Position numbers and translations under genes: made by a program
Shown here: one piece after another, positions 1-11,700 of the stretch
Layout of the letters: the number at the start of each line of letters is the position of its first letter
Position numbering within the stretch: position 1 is the first letter of the stretch
Assembly (NCBI GenBank): GCA_012845835.1
Contig: JABAKD010000014.1
Coordinates: 1,356,501 to 1,420,500, forward strand
Source of the DNA: Undaria pinnatifida
Lineage: Eukaryota > Sar > Phaeophyceae > Laminariales > Alariaceae
Reading direction: 5' to 3'
DNA length: 64,000 nt
The notes under the pieces: model-generated
Databases searched by the model: none
What the model was told of the DNA's origin: nothing
The model's input: the letters and a program-made list of their open reading frames with translations, nothing else

Positions 1-1406
1 AACTTCTCGTCCTATAGGCATCATCAGGTGGTACGCGAATCCCGTGTCGGATGAAGCCGTTGTTGCAGTGCAATAATAATAATATCATCCATCATATTTC
101 GCTCAAAAAACAGGCCACACGCTTATCTGCAGGGTACAACAATAAAGACGACACATGCATGGCAGTTTGAGAACCCATGTACGACGTACAGCACGTCGTA
201 CATATATATAGCCGTCCATGCCGCTGCTGCAATTCCCACCCACCCCCGTCCCCAACGCCCCCACCCACCACCCGCACCATCGCCTAGACCTAGCACCACG
301 CGTATAGCGAACCCCTACATCTATGAGACCTAAAGCCCTCCCCCCCCGCTCCCGGCCCCCACCGCCACATTCCTCCCCCTCCCCCAAAAGAAATATTTAC
401 AGCTCCCACGCACAAATAGACCTGCCCCACCCGTCCCCTCCCCCCCCCTCCCCCCCTCCCGCCCCCCTTCTGATCAAAATCAGGCCCCCACGTCCTTAAA
501 AACTCCGCCCTCCCCTCACCGGATATTCGACTTACAGGATTCACTTGATAAACTGATGCATTTCCTTCCACAGATGTCAAATTTTGTCCCCCTCAGAAAC
601 GGGTTTTATACAGACTGCCTAACATCACCCTGTTGACCCTGATAGCTACACTGTACTTGCAAGGGGAGTCGCCGACCTATATCCTTAATGAGGACACACA
701 ACCCGTAATACGCGCGATCGGAGTATCACACACAGCTTGCAAAGATGAGTTTCGACAGAATATTCGATCTCACAGCTGGAATGTATTTTAATTTTTACAA
801 TATTTTATGCCCGGTAAGAAATATCATACCCGGGCGAAATGTGACCAAACGTAAAAAGGCAAGAGCACTCGGTGAAGCAGCACTCGGTGAAGCAGCAGCA
901 GCAGCAGCAGCAAAAAGCAGTAAACCGGCAGCAGCACCAGCAGCAAACCCCGGATCCTCGCGGATCGTAGCCCCTGCTGACAGATCCATCGCTCGGCCCT
1001 GTTGTGGGCTTGCTGCCGGAGGCAGCTCAGCTAGGCCGCTTAACGGGGCCGGAGACTGCATAGATAGCTCGTTCGCCCGTTCGCTCGTCGGGGTGGAAGC
1101 AGAGCCCATCGGGATAGAGCTGCCGGGTCGACCCGAGGGTCCAGCAGTACGGGCACGCTAAAGTGCGGATGTGAGGGTTTTGCGGTTTTTCTCTTTTTTC
1201 GTGCGCACACCACAAAATACTGCAAAGAATGCCGGTGCAAAAACCTGAGAGAACGACATTATTGGAAAAGTACGAGAGACTAACAAACCGACCAAGGTAT
1301 ATATCCAGACGTGTTTGACCCGTGACTTTTCGACTTTGACCCGTCAAATTTATCACGGGTCCAGTCGACCCGGCCCGCATGAACCCGCGCCTCACGGATC
1401 ACTCGG
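1..1406. other. No gene recognised; pyrimidine-rich tract and short CAG run
   Basis: Positions 236-480 are a long C-rich polypyrimidine stretch on the plus strand with several runs of C. A short GCA repeat (about 893-917) follows. Open frames here are short and do not resemble known proteins. Confidence 0.5.
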
Positions 1407-2180
1407 AGTATGGCGGGTCGGGTCGGATCAACAGGCTTTCAAATCTTGCGGGTCGGATCGGGCCGGGTCAGGAAGTTTTTAATCTCACGCGCCGAGTCAG
1501 GTCGGGTCAAGAGGTTTTAAATCTCGCGGGTCGGGTCGGGTCGGGTCTAGTCAGGTGGTGGCAAGATTTTGCGGGTCGGGTCGAGTCGGGTCGGGTCAAC
1601 ACGTTTGGAAATTTTCGCCGGTCGGGTCGGGTCAGATCGAGTCTCTGCCCCGACCCGACCCGACCCGACCCGACCCGACCCGACCCGACCCGACCCGACC
1701 CGACCCGACCCGACCCGACCCGACCCGACCCGACCCGACCCGACCCGACCCGACCCGAACCGAACCGAACCGAACCGAACCGAACCGAACCGAACCGAAC
1801 CGAACCGAACCGAACCGAACCGAACCGAACCGAACCGAACCGAACCGAACCGAACCGAACCGAACCGAACCGAACCGAACCGAACCGAACCGAACCGAAC
1901 CGAACCGAACCGAACCGAACCGAACCGAACCGAACCGAACCGAACCGAACCGAACCGAACCGAACCGAACCGAACCGAACCGAACCGAACCGAACCGAAC
2001 CGAACCGAACCGAACCGAACCGAACCGAACCGAACCGAACCGAACCGAACCGAACCGAACCGAACCGAACCGAACCGAACCGAACCGAACCGAACCGAAC
2101 CGAACCGAACCGAACCGAACCGAACCGAACCGAGCCGAGCCGAACCGAACCGAACCGAGCCGAACCGAACCGAACCGTGA
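1407..2180. repeat. Pentanucleotide array: GGGTC minisatellite, then (GACCC)n, then (CCGAA)n
   Basis: From 1407 to about 1640 there are about 45-bp units carrying GGGTCGGGTC plus an AATCTCGCGGG-type spacer. About 1650-1757 is (GACCC)n, the reverse complement of that motif. About 1758-2180 is an almost perfect (CCGAA)n array, about 420 bp, with a few G substitutions near the right end. Long open frames on both strands are a by-product of the 5-bp period. The first two blocks can pair as an inverted repeat. Confidence 0.97.
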
Positions 2181-2350
2181 GGTTTGGCCTGACCCATGAA
2201 CAGCCCTGAACCAATCAAGCCGAACCGAACCGAACCGAACCGTGAGGTTTGACCTGACCCATGAACAGCCCTGAGCCAATCAAGCCGAACCGAACCGAAC
2301 CGAACCGTGAGGTTTGACCTGACCCATGAACAGCCCTGAACCAATCAAGC
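2172..2350. repeat. Three 65-bp tandem units ending the pentanucleotide array
   Basis: Each unit is CCGTGAGGTTTG(G/A)CCTGACCC plus ATGAACAGCCCTGA(A/G)CCAATC and a short CCGAA run. The three copies differ at only a few bases, so the duplication is recent. Confidence 0.95.
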
Positions 2351-5300
2351 TATCAGCTTCCTCGTAGTCACCAGCCTAAGCTGAAATGGATTTGACTCCC
2401 TGACATGGAATACGAGCTATTTACGTCATTTATTTGGAGGCGGCGGATACTCCAAGTCGAGTGGAATGATTACAAATGGTAACTGTGCGTGTAGAGGAAA
2501 ATGATTGATGTGCACTACCAGGTGTATTCATGTTAGAAAAACCATCTTTTCGGTGACCGCAATGAGAACGTTCAATGTTACAAAGGGTGCTTTCACGCAC
2601 GTCCAGTACAAGGATTTCTGATTAGGGCCGACATCAGGTTTCTTGCGAAAGGTTCGGTACTCCTGTACGTGTTTCGGTGGCAAGGTAAACGTTTCTTTCT
2701 TTTGCTGGCAACCACACCCCAAAACGCATCGTGCGCGTGCGTCGTAAGGCTGCACTTCCGGTCATTTGTATTCCACAGAGGTCAAAGGAGGGCGAGTTGT
2801 GTTTTGCTGGATAAAATTATGGTGCGTGTTTGGCAGTCGCGTCTTGTGCTACTACTGCTCTTTTTTCGTGTAGATCTGAGTTATCCCCGTCGATAGGCTC
2901 TGTGCCGGTCAACTCAAAGGCTTCGACGGCAGGAGGGTCCTTTTGAGGATCACTTTGTCCAGCGGGTCACAGGCGCTCACCACGCTAGCTAATGGCCTTT
3001 AGGGCGTTTCGTTTTCGCGATATGCACACCGCAACACACCTCTTGCTTCTTCTCTACGTCAACTAAGTAATGGTGAAAACATTTTTTTCATTGGAGGTGC
3101 ATCTGACCGCTCGCGCGAGTGGCCTCAACTCGACGACAATCTAAACGGGTTGCCCCCTCTACAGTACGTCGTCAGAAAAAACACAGTAGTGCTCCTTGCT
3201 TTCAGCTGTCGGAATCAAGGCACTGGGACGGAAAAAGTGTTGTGTTTCTTGTTTGCTGTCGAAAGCGATTGAGCTAGTTATTGAATCGCTAACGCCTCTT
3301 CCTTAGTGTTTTTCCGCTTCTTCTCACCCGTGATCGCCAGCCTACATTAACGGCAGTACACCGAACACCACCACTCTTGGGTGTTGTACATTGGTAGCGG
3401 GTTCCAGTGGTGCCAAGCGCTTTCGCCGACACTATACCGACAACAGGCACTTTTCAATCGGCATTACAGGGGAGACCCTCACGGTATGGAATATGGTATG
3501 GAATATGGTGTGGAATACGGTATGAAATGACGGTATGGAATGACTTGCGTCTAGAGGGTATGGTTGGGTGGCGCGTCGTGGGGCCGTGTGGCGCCGTTCT
3601 CTACCTTGTTCCCTTCGTGTTGATGTCTTAGGCATATAGCCTGAACCCCTTTAAAACTGGAAACATTTTTGGGGGGAGACAATTTACTTGGAATCAGTAT
3701 AGGAGGGGTTTTGGGGGCTCTCAAGAGGTTGGCTCGTAAGATGTTGAACAACGTCAAACCAACATGAAGATAAGACTGCCTGCAGCTGGCCGTGGAGTCA
3801 CAGCGTTTGTCCGTGGTCACAGACGGACTCGACAACACGAGAAACACGTATTCCATTTAGGCTCGTCTCTTGGCGTGTGGCCTGGGGCAAGGTACTACTG
3901 CAGGCCTAAAAGAAAATTTGCTTGGCTTGACATCTATCTCCGTGCACCGAGAGCTCCACCGAGAACTTGAGGCACACAACAGGAGGCCTCAAAAGCACCA
4001 GGAAATTTGGCGGAGGCTTGTATTCTTATTTGAGTCCGTTCCGCACCACATTAGCTTTAGGTAACTTCGGTATAACGGCTCCTGATTAGTTTTTGCCTGA
4101 AATTCTAAGTCCAACTTTAATTAATGTTTCGTATTTTTAGCTGTCTGCCCTATACTGCAGTTGAAGCCATGCCGTTGAAACTACAGTTGATACAGGCGGC
4201 ACCATAGGAGGTAAAACTTGTGACGGCCACCAAAGGTGATGAAGAAGCGCCCCATGGAGTGGATGTTTCCGTCGCAGGGTCACCTGGAAAGAGAGTCCCG
4301 ATAATCATAGACTTAATCGAGAGAGTTCCCGTACGAGTCAACTAAAAAGTGGACACGAACGAGAACAAACACATTTCGTGTAGTCTTTGGAAGACACTGC
4401 GCCCGTCTACAAGACCTGCTGATTCAATAGTAGAGCGATACAGTCGAGTGGGAATTGATATTCGTATACGGACAAGAGAACCGTCAACCATCCTAACATA
4501 TTTGTTGCTGAGTAGGCGTTACGGAGGCGTTACGGAACAGAACTGCTCACCACTTCGCCGAGCTTCGACACACAAACCCTTCTTACAGCTCCATTCCAGG
4601 CCGTCGAGGTTGGGGTAAGAGGTATCGACGGGCGATCAAGGCAAAATCCCAGGCATTAGCTTATTTCCACCAGCTAACATAAGGTTCGTTCTGTTGCCCC
4701 GACAGAAATAGCATAATTTTTTGCAGTCTCCAGGTAGGTGCTGCGAGATGTACGTTGCACGGCAGTAGATCCCGTTTCCTAGCGGCACATCCCGGTCAAC
4801 GCCATAATAATCGACCAGCACTAGCCCGAACACAATATTTTTTTATTGAAAGAAGCAAGCCATCTGCCTCTGACTCAACGCCAACCACCTGATGGCTTAT
4901 TCCCGGAAGAAAACAAGTATTTATTGACCCCAACGACAACCACCTGCCCCAAAACAACTTATTCCGTAACATTGTTCTCATTTTCATCACCGACACCCCG
5001 CGATCGCATATATGACCCCACACCCCTAGCAGGCAAAACGCCTTCAACCCAAGCCGAAGAACTAGAAAAAAAATCCGCGATTACAACGGAAACCCCCCTT
5101 TTCACCCAAGCTACAAGCAGCAATCTGCGCCCTACATTCCATATACCGCCACACGCGAAACCTTTACCTAAGCCTATAGTTGCCAAGCTACGAGTAAGCA
5201 CAACGAACCGAACGCGAAGCTAAGGCAAGCCAAACGAAAAAAATGAAAGAGGCTGCAACGCCTCCAACGCGCTCAATGAATCTAGCGCCAGGAGTTGGTG

Positions 5301-5389
5301 TGCCCCGGCTAGCCCCTGCCGCCGCTGCTGCTACCGCCGCCACGCCCCCGGTGAACCTTCTTCGCAAAGCACGCGAAAACCAACAAGAC
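2351..5389. other. No gene recognised
   Basis: Contains open frames up to 125 codons (4846-5223, plus strand, Thr/Pro-rich) and 75 codons (2528-2755, minus strand), none matching a family I know. At 3640-3720 there is one copy of a dispersed repeat with the core ACTGGAAAC; related copies lie at about 7310-7410 and 7990-8070. Confidence 0.4.
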
Positions 5390-5798
5390 TTTGCCTTGCA
5401 GAGGTGTCCCCATGCTCGGATTCATCTTAATGGGCGACGGCGCACCCCAAGCCATTGCCATCCAGGAGTTTTTCCCATGCCCAAAAAGACTTTGCCTTAG
5501 TTGTATTACCCGTACTCAGCCAGATCTTCGTGGGGTAGAGCGTATTCAAAATCAACACACAAAAGAAGTCCGTGCTGGTGTTCCTTCTATGCTTTGCGAC
5601 GGCGCATTCAAAGCCAAGGAGACTTTCCCTTCCTGCCTTCCTGCTAGGTTGCCCATGCTCGACTTAACAATTGTACCCTCCTGCCCCCCCCAACCAGGTC
5701 CAGCACAAGGGCGTCGGGTCGATGTTAACCGACAGCGCATTCAAAACAGCAAAAAAATCTTGACGGCGTCCCCCATGCTTTGCGTAATCTTCCCGCGT
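5390..5798 (-). repeat. Decayed tandem copies of the PHB2 terminal exon end
   Basis: On the minus strand, the block around the PHB2 stop (LLLDL coding region through CGAGCATGGG and GGCAAAGTC) recurs in degenerate form at about 5575-5740 and again, weaker, at about 5395-5505. Shared landmarks on the plus strand are CCCATGCTCG(A/G), AGACTTTGCCTT and CCTCCTGCCCCCCC. Frames are broken, so these are not exons. Confidence 0.85.
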
Positions 5799-8700
5799 TC
5801 AACGCCAAGAAGACTTTGCCTTGGCAGGTTTCCCCATGCTCGACCTGATGTCAGAGTCCCCCTGCCCCCCCACGAGGTCGAGCAAGAGGGAGTCGGTGTT
5901 GAGGAAAAGCTTGTTGTTCGACCGCGCCACGGTAGTGGCGATGTCCCGCGCCGCGTCAATGCGACGCAGCTGGATGAACCCCGGGTTGTCCTTGATCGCC
6001 TCTCCCACGAGCTTGGCGGACTGAGCCTCACCTTCCGCCTTGATCACGATGCTCATCTACACAAAATCAGCACAGAGCAACAGGAGAAGCAGAGGAGACA
6101 GGCGGAGGTTGGCGGTGGCGCAAGCGGTTGAGAGGGGGGGGAGGGGTGGGGGTGTACTCGTATCATGCATGGCCCTAGTCGCAAGACCGCAGACCGGGGG
6201 GGTCGAATCGTTGCACTTATATACAGTATGAGAGAATGCGGGTATGTAATTGTCATGTAAGAAAACATGCATCTCTTCTGGTATGGCTCAAGCGTTTTTT
6301 GCTTGAATAATCAGTAGCGTCGGCGGAGCAACGGGAGAGGTAGAGGAGACCGTGAAGGAAGCTGTGATGGAAGAGGCGCTGAGGGTAGCGGGGGGGGGGG
6401 TGCTCGTGGCATGCATGGTCGTAGTCTTAATACCATAGACATTGCTCGCACCAAGGGCGAAACGTCGTGAGGTTTTCGGCGAGTCGCAGGAAGGGTGAGC
6501 TGCATCCTACGAAGAACGGCTTGTGAGGCGGACTTCGGCACCGTGTGCCTACTTTCTTCCAACTGGACGACAGCATCGAATTACTTCATATGTTTTCCGG
6601 CGTGGGCACTTCCAGAGACAGCATTAGGTATACAGCGCAACTGCCTCGTGGGTGCCGGACCATATACACATGACGTGACACGAGCATTGACACGAGCATC
6701 ATCCTTGCGCGGATTCTCCAAATCGCTGAGGTGTTTGTACCACAGCGGTATCAAGAGTAGCTGTTTCGGGCGACATGTGCTACGATAGGCAGCATTCTAT
6801 AACCAAGAACACGCTGGATCCTCTTTCAACACTTCACCCTCGTTCAAACCCAGGGATAAACTGCATCGAAATAGACTCTGAGATACCTGGCACACTGGTA
6901 CTGGAATCAAATAGCACCATACCCAGCCACGTACGGACCGTTTCGTATAAAACATGAAAACCCAAGCCGTCGTTTAACGCGTTAATAAATGCGCGCACGT
7001 TTCTTGTTAAAAACTACCTGGACGTGTACGTGTACCTGGCAAAATATTTTACGGTAACAAGTATATACGAACACAAGGGGTCCACTTTGAGGACAGTGGA
7101 TGTGCCTGTAAAGTGCATTGCAGAAGTGCGAATAGAAGACATGCGTCACGGTAGAGGTGAACCTAACCTTTTCTGAGGCTCTTCACTTGACGACCTCCGC
7201 ACCCCTCTACCAAAACTTAATGAACAGACCCATGGATGGCCTAGGTACAAAAAATGCCAGATATTAAACACGGGGGGAAAAAGAAACTATGACATTCCGA
7301 CGATTTTAGGTTAACGCCTTCACCACTGGAAACCCTTTTTTTTACAAATTTACTTTAAGTTAATATAGGGAGGGATTTTGGGGCTGTAAAGGGGTTAAGG
7401 AGCCCCGTCGTTCAGCAAAATAAAGGCCAAAAAATTATGTCTCTATCGTAGCTAGCGTCGGAAGGGCTATACGACCACACACCTTCTCTTGCCGAGCCTT
7501 ATCTACCACGTACTTCGCGCGCTCCGAGTCTTGCTGGGCCACCTAAAGGTACAGGGGCGCAAACACGAGCACGAGAGCATCAAACGGCGTAAAAAAAAAA
7601 CGACAAATCGAGCAGATATACGAACAACGAAATTACACAAAACAAAACTTGCAACAAGAACCAAGATATAATTGCGAACCAAACCGAGGAATCAAAGTCG
7701 AACGACCGGGAATCCAACAGGGATAAAAAAAAAGGATTAACAAACAATAACAAATGGAAAAAAAACGACATGGGTTCGTTGCATGACACTTTTTGCTCGT
7801 TCTGAGTGCCAACAAAATGGAGATTTCGACTTGCCTGCTTGGCCTCAGCGGCAGCGGTGCATCATCTGCAGAAGCTAACGTGCGTGATCGCACCACCCCG
7901 TCCTTTTGCAACGGCAAAAAACTATCCTACTCGTACACTACTTCCAACTACAGCAATTTGTCCCAAGAAGGTTGGGTGCAGTTCTAAACGGTAACGCACT
8001 CACAACTGGAAACCCGTGTTTGGGGGGAAATGTCTAGGAATTAGTATAGGGGGGGTTAAGGCACTAAAGGGGGTAAGACCTGCAACAATTCTCAACAGAA
8101 GTTGCGTGTTGTTCGAAAGGGGTTAAAACATTCGTTAAACACCACCATTGCTCGCTCCTAAGGCCACAAAGGGGGCTGCGGGCTTGGCCTCAACGGCGGC
8201 GGTACATTCTCGGCCGAAACTGAGGTGATTCGAACAGGGGTTTCGACTTGCCTGCTTGGCCTCAACCGCGGCGGTGTATTCTCGGCTGAAGCTGAGGTGC
8301 GTGATGGCCGTGTCCTCCATCACAATCCCGAAGTCCCTCGCACGCTTCTGCAGCGCGTCCCTGATGTTCTTAGACACGGCCTGGGAGGGAAGACATCGGG
8401 AACGCAGGCGTCGGAGCCGTTCAACGCAACAGACGTGAGATACCACCTTTATCTTAGATAGCAAACCACCACACCGAACCACCTCACCGGACCACCACAC
8501 CGACCCACCACACCGGACCACCACACCAAACCACCACACCAAACCACCATACACCAAACCACCACACACCAAACCACCACACCAAACCACCCCACTAAAC
8601 CACCACACCAACCCACCACACCAAACCATCACACTAAACCACCACACCGAACCACCACAACGAACCACCACACCAAACCACCACCCCGAACCACCACACC

Positions 8701-11700
8701 AAACCATCTCACCGGACCACCACACCAAACCACCACACCAAACCACCACACCGAACCACCACACACCAAACCACCACACAACCACCCCACCAAACCACCA
8801 CACCAAGCCACCACACCGACCCACCACACTAAACCACCACAACGAACCACCACACGAAACCATCACACCAAACAACCACCCCGAATCACCACACCAAACC
8901 ATCACACCAAACCACCACACACCAAACCATCACACCAAACCACCACACACCAAACCACCACACCAAACCACCCCAGGATATCAAACAAAATAAATAGAAA
9001 AAAACATCTCCGTTACCACCTGGGTTTCCTCAGGTACCACCACCCCGGGTCGGTTAACGAAGCATCTCCGAAACAAAACAAAGTAGTCTAATGTATTTCT
9101 TCGAAATGTCAGTCTTGTCCCAAACCGACGAACCATAATAATACTGTTACGACACGGGGGGGGGTCCTACCCACGGATGGCCATTTATTCATAGGATCGG
9201 GTACAAGGGAAAGCGGTGATCACTCTCGAGGCTTCACGCGTCTCACGTGCGTAGACCTGCGAGTACAGCAGCGCACGCGAGCGGAACAATACTTCCCTTG
9301 CCGATTGATAGGCCCAAGGCCCAAAGTAGAAGATAGTCTACTGCTGTGGTTTCTCCCGCCCGCCCGCCCGCCCGCCCGCCCGCCCGCTCGCCCCTTTCTT
9401 CTTTCGAAGGTGGGTGAAACGGAGAGGCCACACACGCAAAGTATTGGCCACACCGTACCTTATTTATAATTGTTGTTTGCGGATGACTGGTAGCGATTCC
9501 GGGAGGAGCTATGTCAATGGTTTGCCACCATTGGGGGGGGGTATCGGTCGCCCGAGAGTGCGTATGTTAGAGCCCCAGCCAGTTGGCCGGGGGGGGGGGG
9601 GGGCTCGGGTTCTGGCAGTACGATAGGATATTAGAAGCAGCGGCCGGTGCCGCGGCTCTCGTGTCACGCCAGTGGAGCCTCTCCCCCCCCCCCAATCGCC
9701 GCAGAGAACAATAATAAAACAAGGCAGTTCGAAGGGTATACAACCAAACAACAATATCACTGAGGGTCTTCCAAACAATCAACAACAAAATATAACCCGT
9801 GGTCGAACAACAGTAGCTTCCGGCACTGCACATCGTGGAAAATAACAACTATCGCTACCATCTCCGGGCCATGCGCTGTTGAATCAAGTTCGGGTTGCTG
9901 GATAGCACATTCGGTTTTCAGACGGGGGGCACTATCGCCATCATCGCCCATACATGTACGCGGTACAGTATACCAAAAGAACAACAGGAACATCAAAGCC
10001 GTTGCAGATCAAGTGATATACGCAAACAGTACGGGTACAACTGCTCGTTTTGCAATCAACCCCTTGTTACCCCCCCCCCCCTGACTCTTTAAAAATGAAA
10101 ATATATGCAAAAAAGTTGTAGTTCAACGCGATGCTGCGTGTCAACCCCTTGTTATCACCCGCCCCTGGCACCTGCCTGGAAGCATCAAAACGTGTCAATT
10201 ACCTCGAATTGCAGTATCGCCCTCCGTGCCATCACCCTCCTCTGCTGCCCGGGGATGCGCGCCACATGCACCAAACCTTACCCATCGTACTGCTATCACC
10301 CCCCTCGCTATCAACCACCCATGAAGAACAACCCCCCGTGATAGATAAAGCAATACTAAAAAAACATGTCCCTTATCATCTGGGTTCCCGTAGATACCAC
10401 CCGGGTGATGAAAAAAAAAACGCGAGATAGCTATCACCCGGTGTGGTTTTTCTCATGTCAAAACACGATAGTCTCTTCGTTTTTGGGGACACTAATGAAA
10501 ACTAGTTTGGCACAAGCCCTGCAAAGACTTCCGGTACTATTTTCAAGCACGAACATACCTCTCGCTTGGTGAGCAGCTCCGATGCGTTGTACTTAGCGAC
10601 GACAGCCTTGGTCACCTCGTTCACAATCGACGGCAGCACACGCTCGTCGTAGTCTAACCTCGGGCCAAAAAAAGCAACCAGCGGGCGACAACAGATGCGA
10701 AACACACCGATGTCATTTAACTACTGTTGTTTTACAGCTAAGAAGAACGAATAGAGCGACATCAACAGGACAGCACATGTGCTCGTCGTAGTCCAACCTC
10801 GGAAAAACTCAGCAACGAACGGGCAGCAACAGCAGATGAGAAACACGCACCGGCAATGAACAGTTGGAACACGATGAATAGTTGGGTTATGGGCCACGTC
10901 AGCGTGACATCAATGTGTCTTGCCATTGCCAAACGAAACAAAAGAAACGTCACAACTCGTGACAAACATCTCGAATCGCGACACATATCATGATTCTCCA
11001 CACAAATGTCACGTCTCACAAAAAAGCTGTCGCGTTTTTTGTTGTCGCGATTCGTCATGTATTTTTCCTCCAAGAAACCCTTACCCTTGCCCAGTCGGCG
11101 GTAGATGAAGGGGAGCTTGGACGGGTCCGGCTTGGACAGCACACGCAGGGTGATGCTCACCATCTGCAAGTCCTTAGATCCGGTGAGGGACTACGGATGC
11201 AAGAGAAATCAACACGTCGCGGACACGTCGTTGGGAAGAGGACGCGGGTAACAATGTGCTGTATCATGCGGATGATGCGGCCCCTACCCGGCGACCTGAT
11301 CTGGATTGTACAGATCGTATCAATCCGCGACGTATCGTCTATATCAGGGATCTATCTTCCTTGAAATGCCTCGAGCATGAAATGGCGATCTGATGTGTCC
11401 AATGCTGGAACCAATTAATCAAATACTTCAAAGCAAATGCGTGTCAGGGGAGACATCGCGCCGAACAGCACGCCGGCAATACATAATATATACTTCGAAG
11501 TATATATATTTAACTCTTGCACAGACGCAAAGCGCGAGAGTGTGAGCACCGTGTACCAAGTATGCAATACAACACGTACGATGAACCAATATTATTTGAA
11601 GACAGCTGCCGAAAAGTGGCGAAAGAGAAAAGCATATTAGAGCTTTCGAGACAGAGCGCCGAAAGACGAAAGAGCGAGAGCGATCGTTGTGTGCGACGAA

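Noticed and set aside
1379-2344. Several open frames of 200-276 codons on both strands
   Set aside because: They arise from the 5-bp repeat, which rarely makes stops in any frame; composition is Arg/Thr/Pro/Asn/Glu or Gly/Ser/Val only.
2172-2350. Regularly spaced 65-bp repeats that might suggest a CRISPR array
   Set aside because: Only three adjacent units without unique spacers, in eukaryotic DNA and attached to a minisatellite.
2528-2755. Minus-strand 75-codon frame with protein-like composition
   Set aside because: No recognised motif, no partner exons nearby; could be a stray exon but cannot be supported.
4846-5223. Plus-strand 125-codon Thr/Pro-rich frame
   Set aside because: Low-complexity, A/C-rich DNA with no motif or splice context.
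8135-8920. 261-codon Trp/Gly/Val-rich frame
   Set aside because: Mostly the antisense of the C/A array, running into the real PHB2 exon 6.
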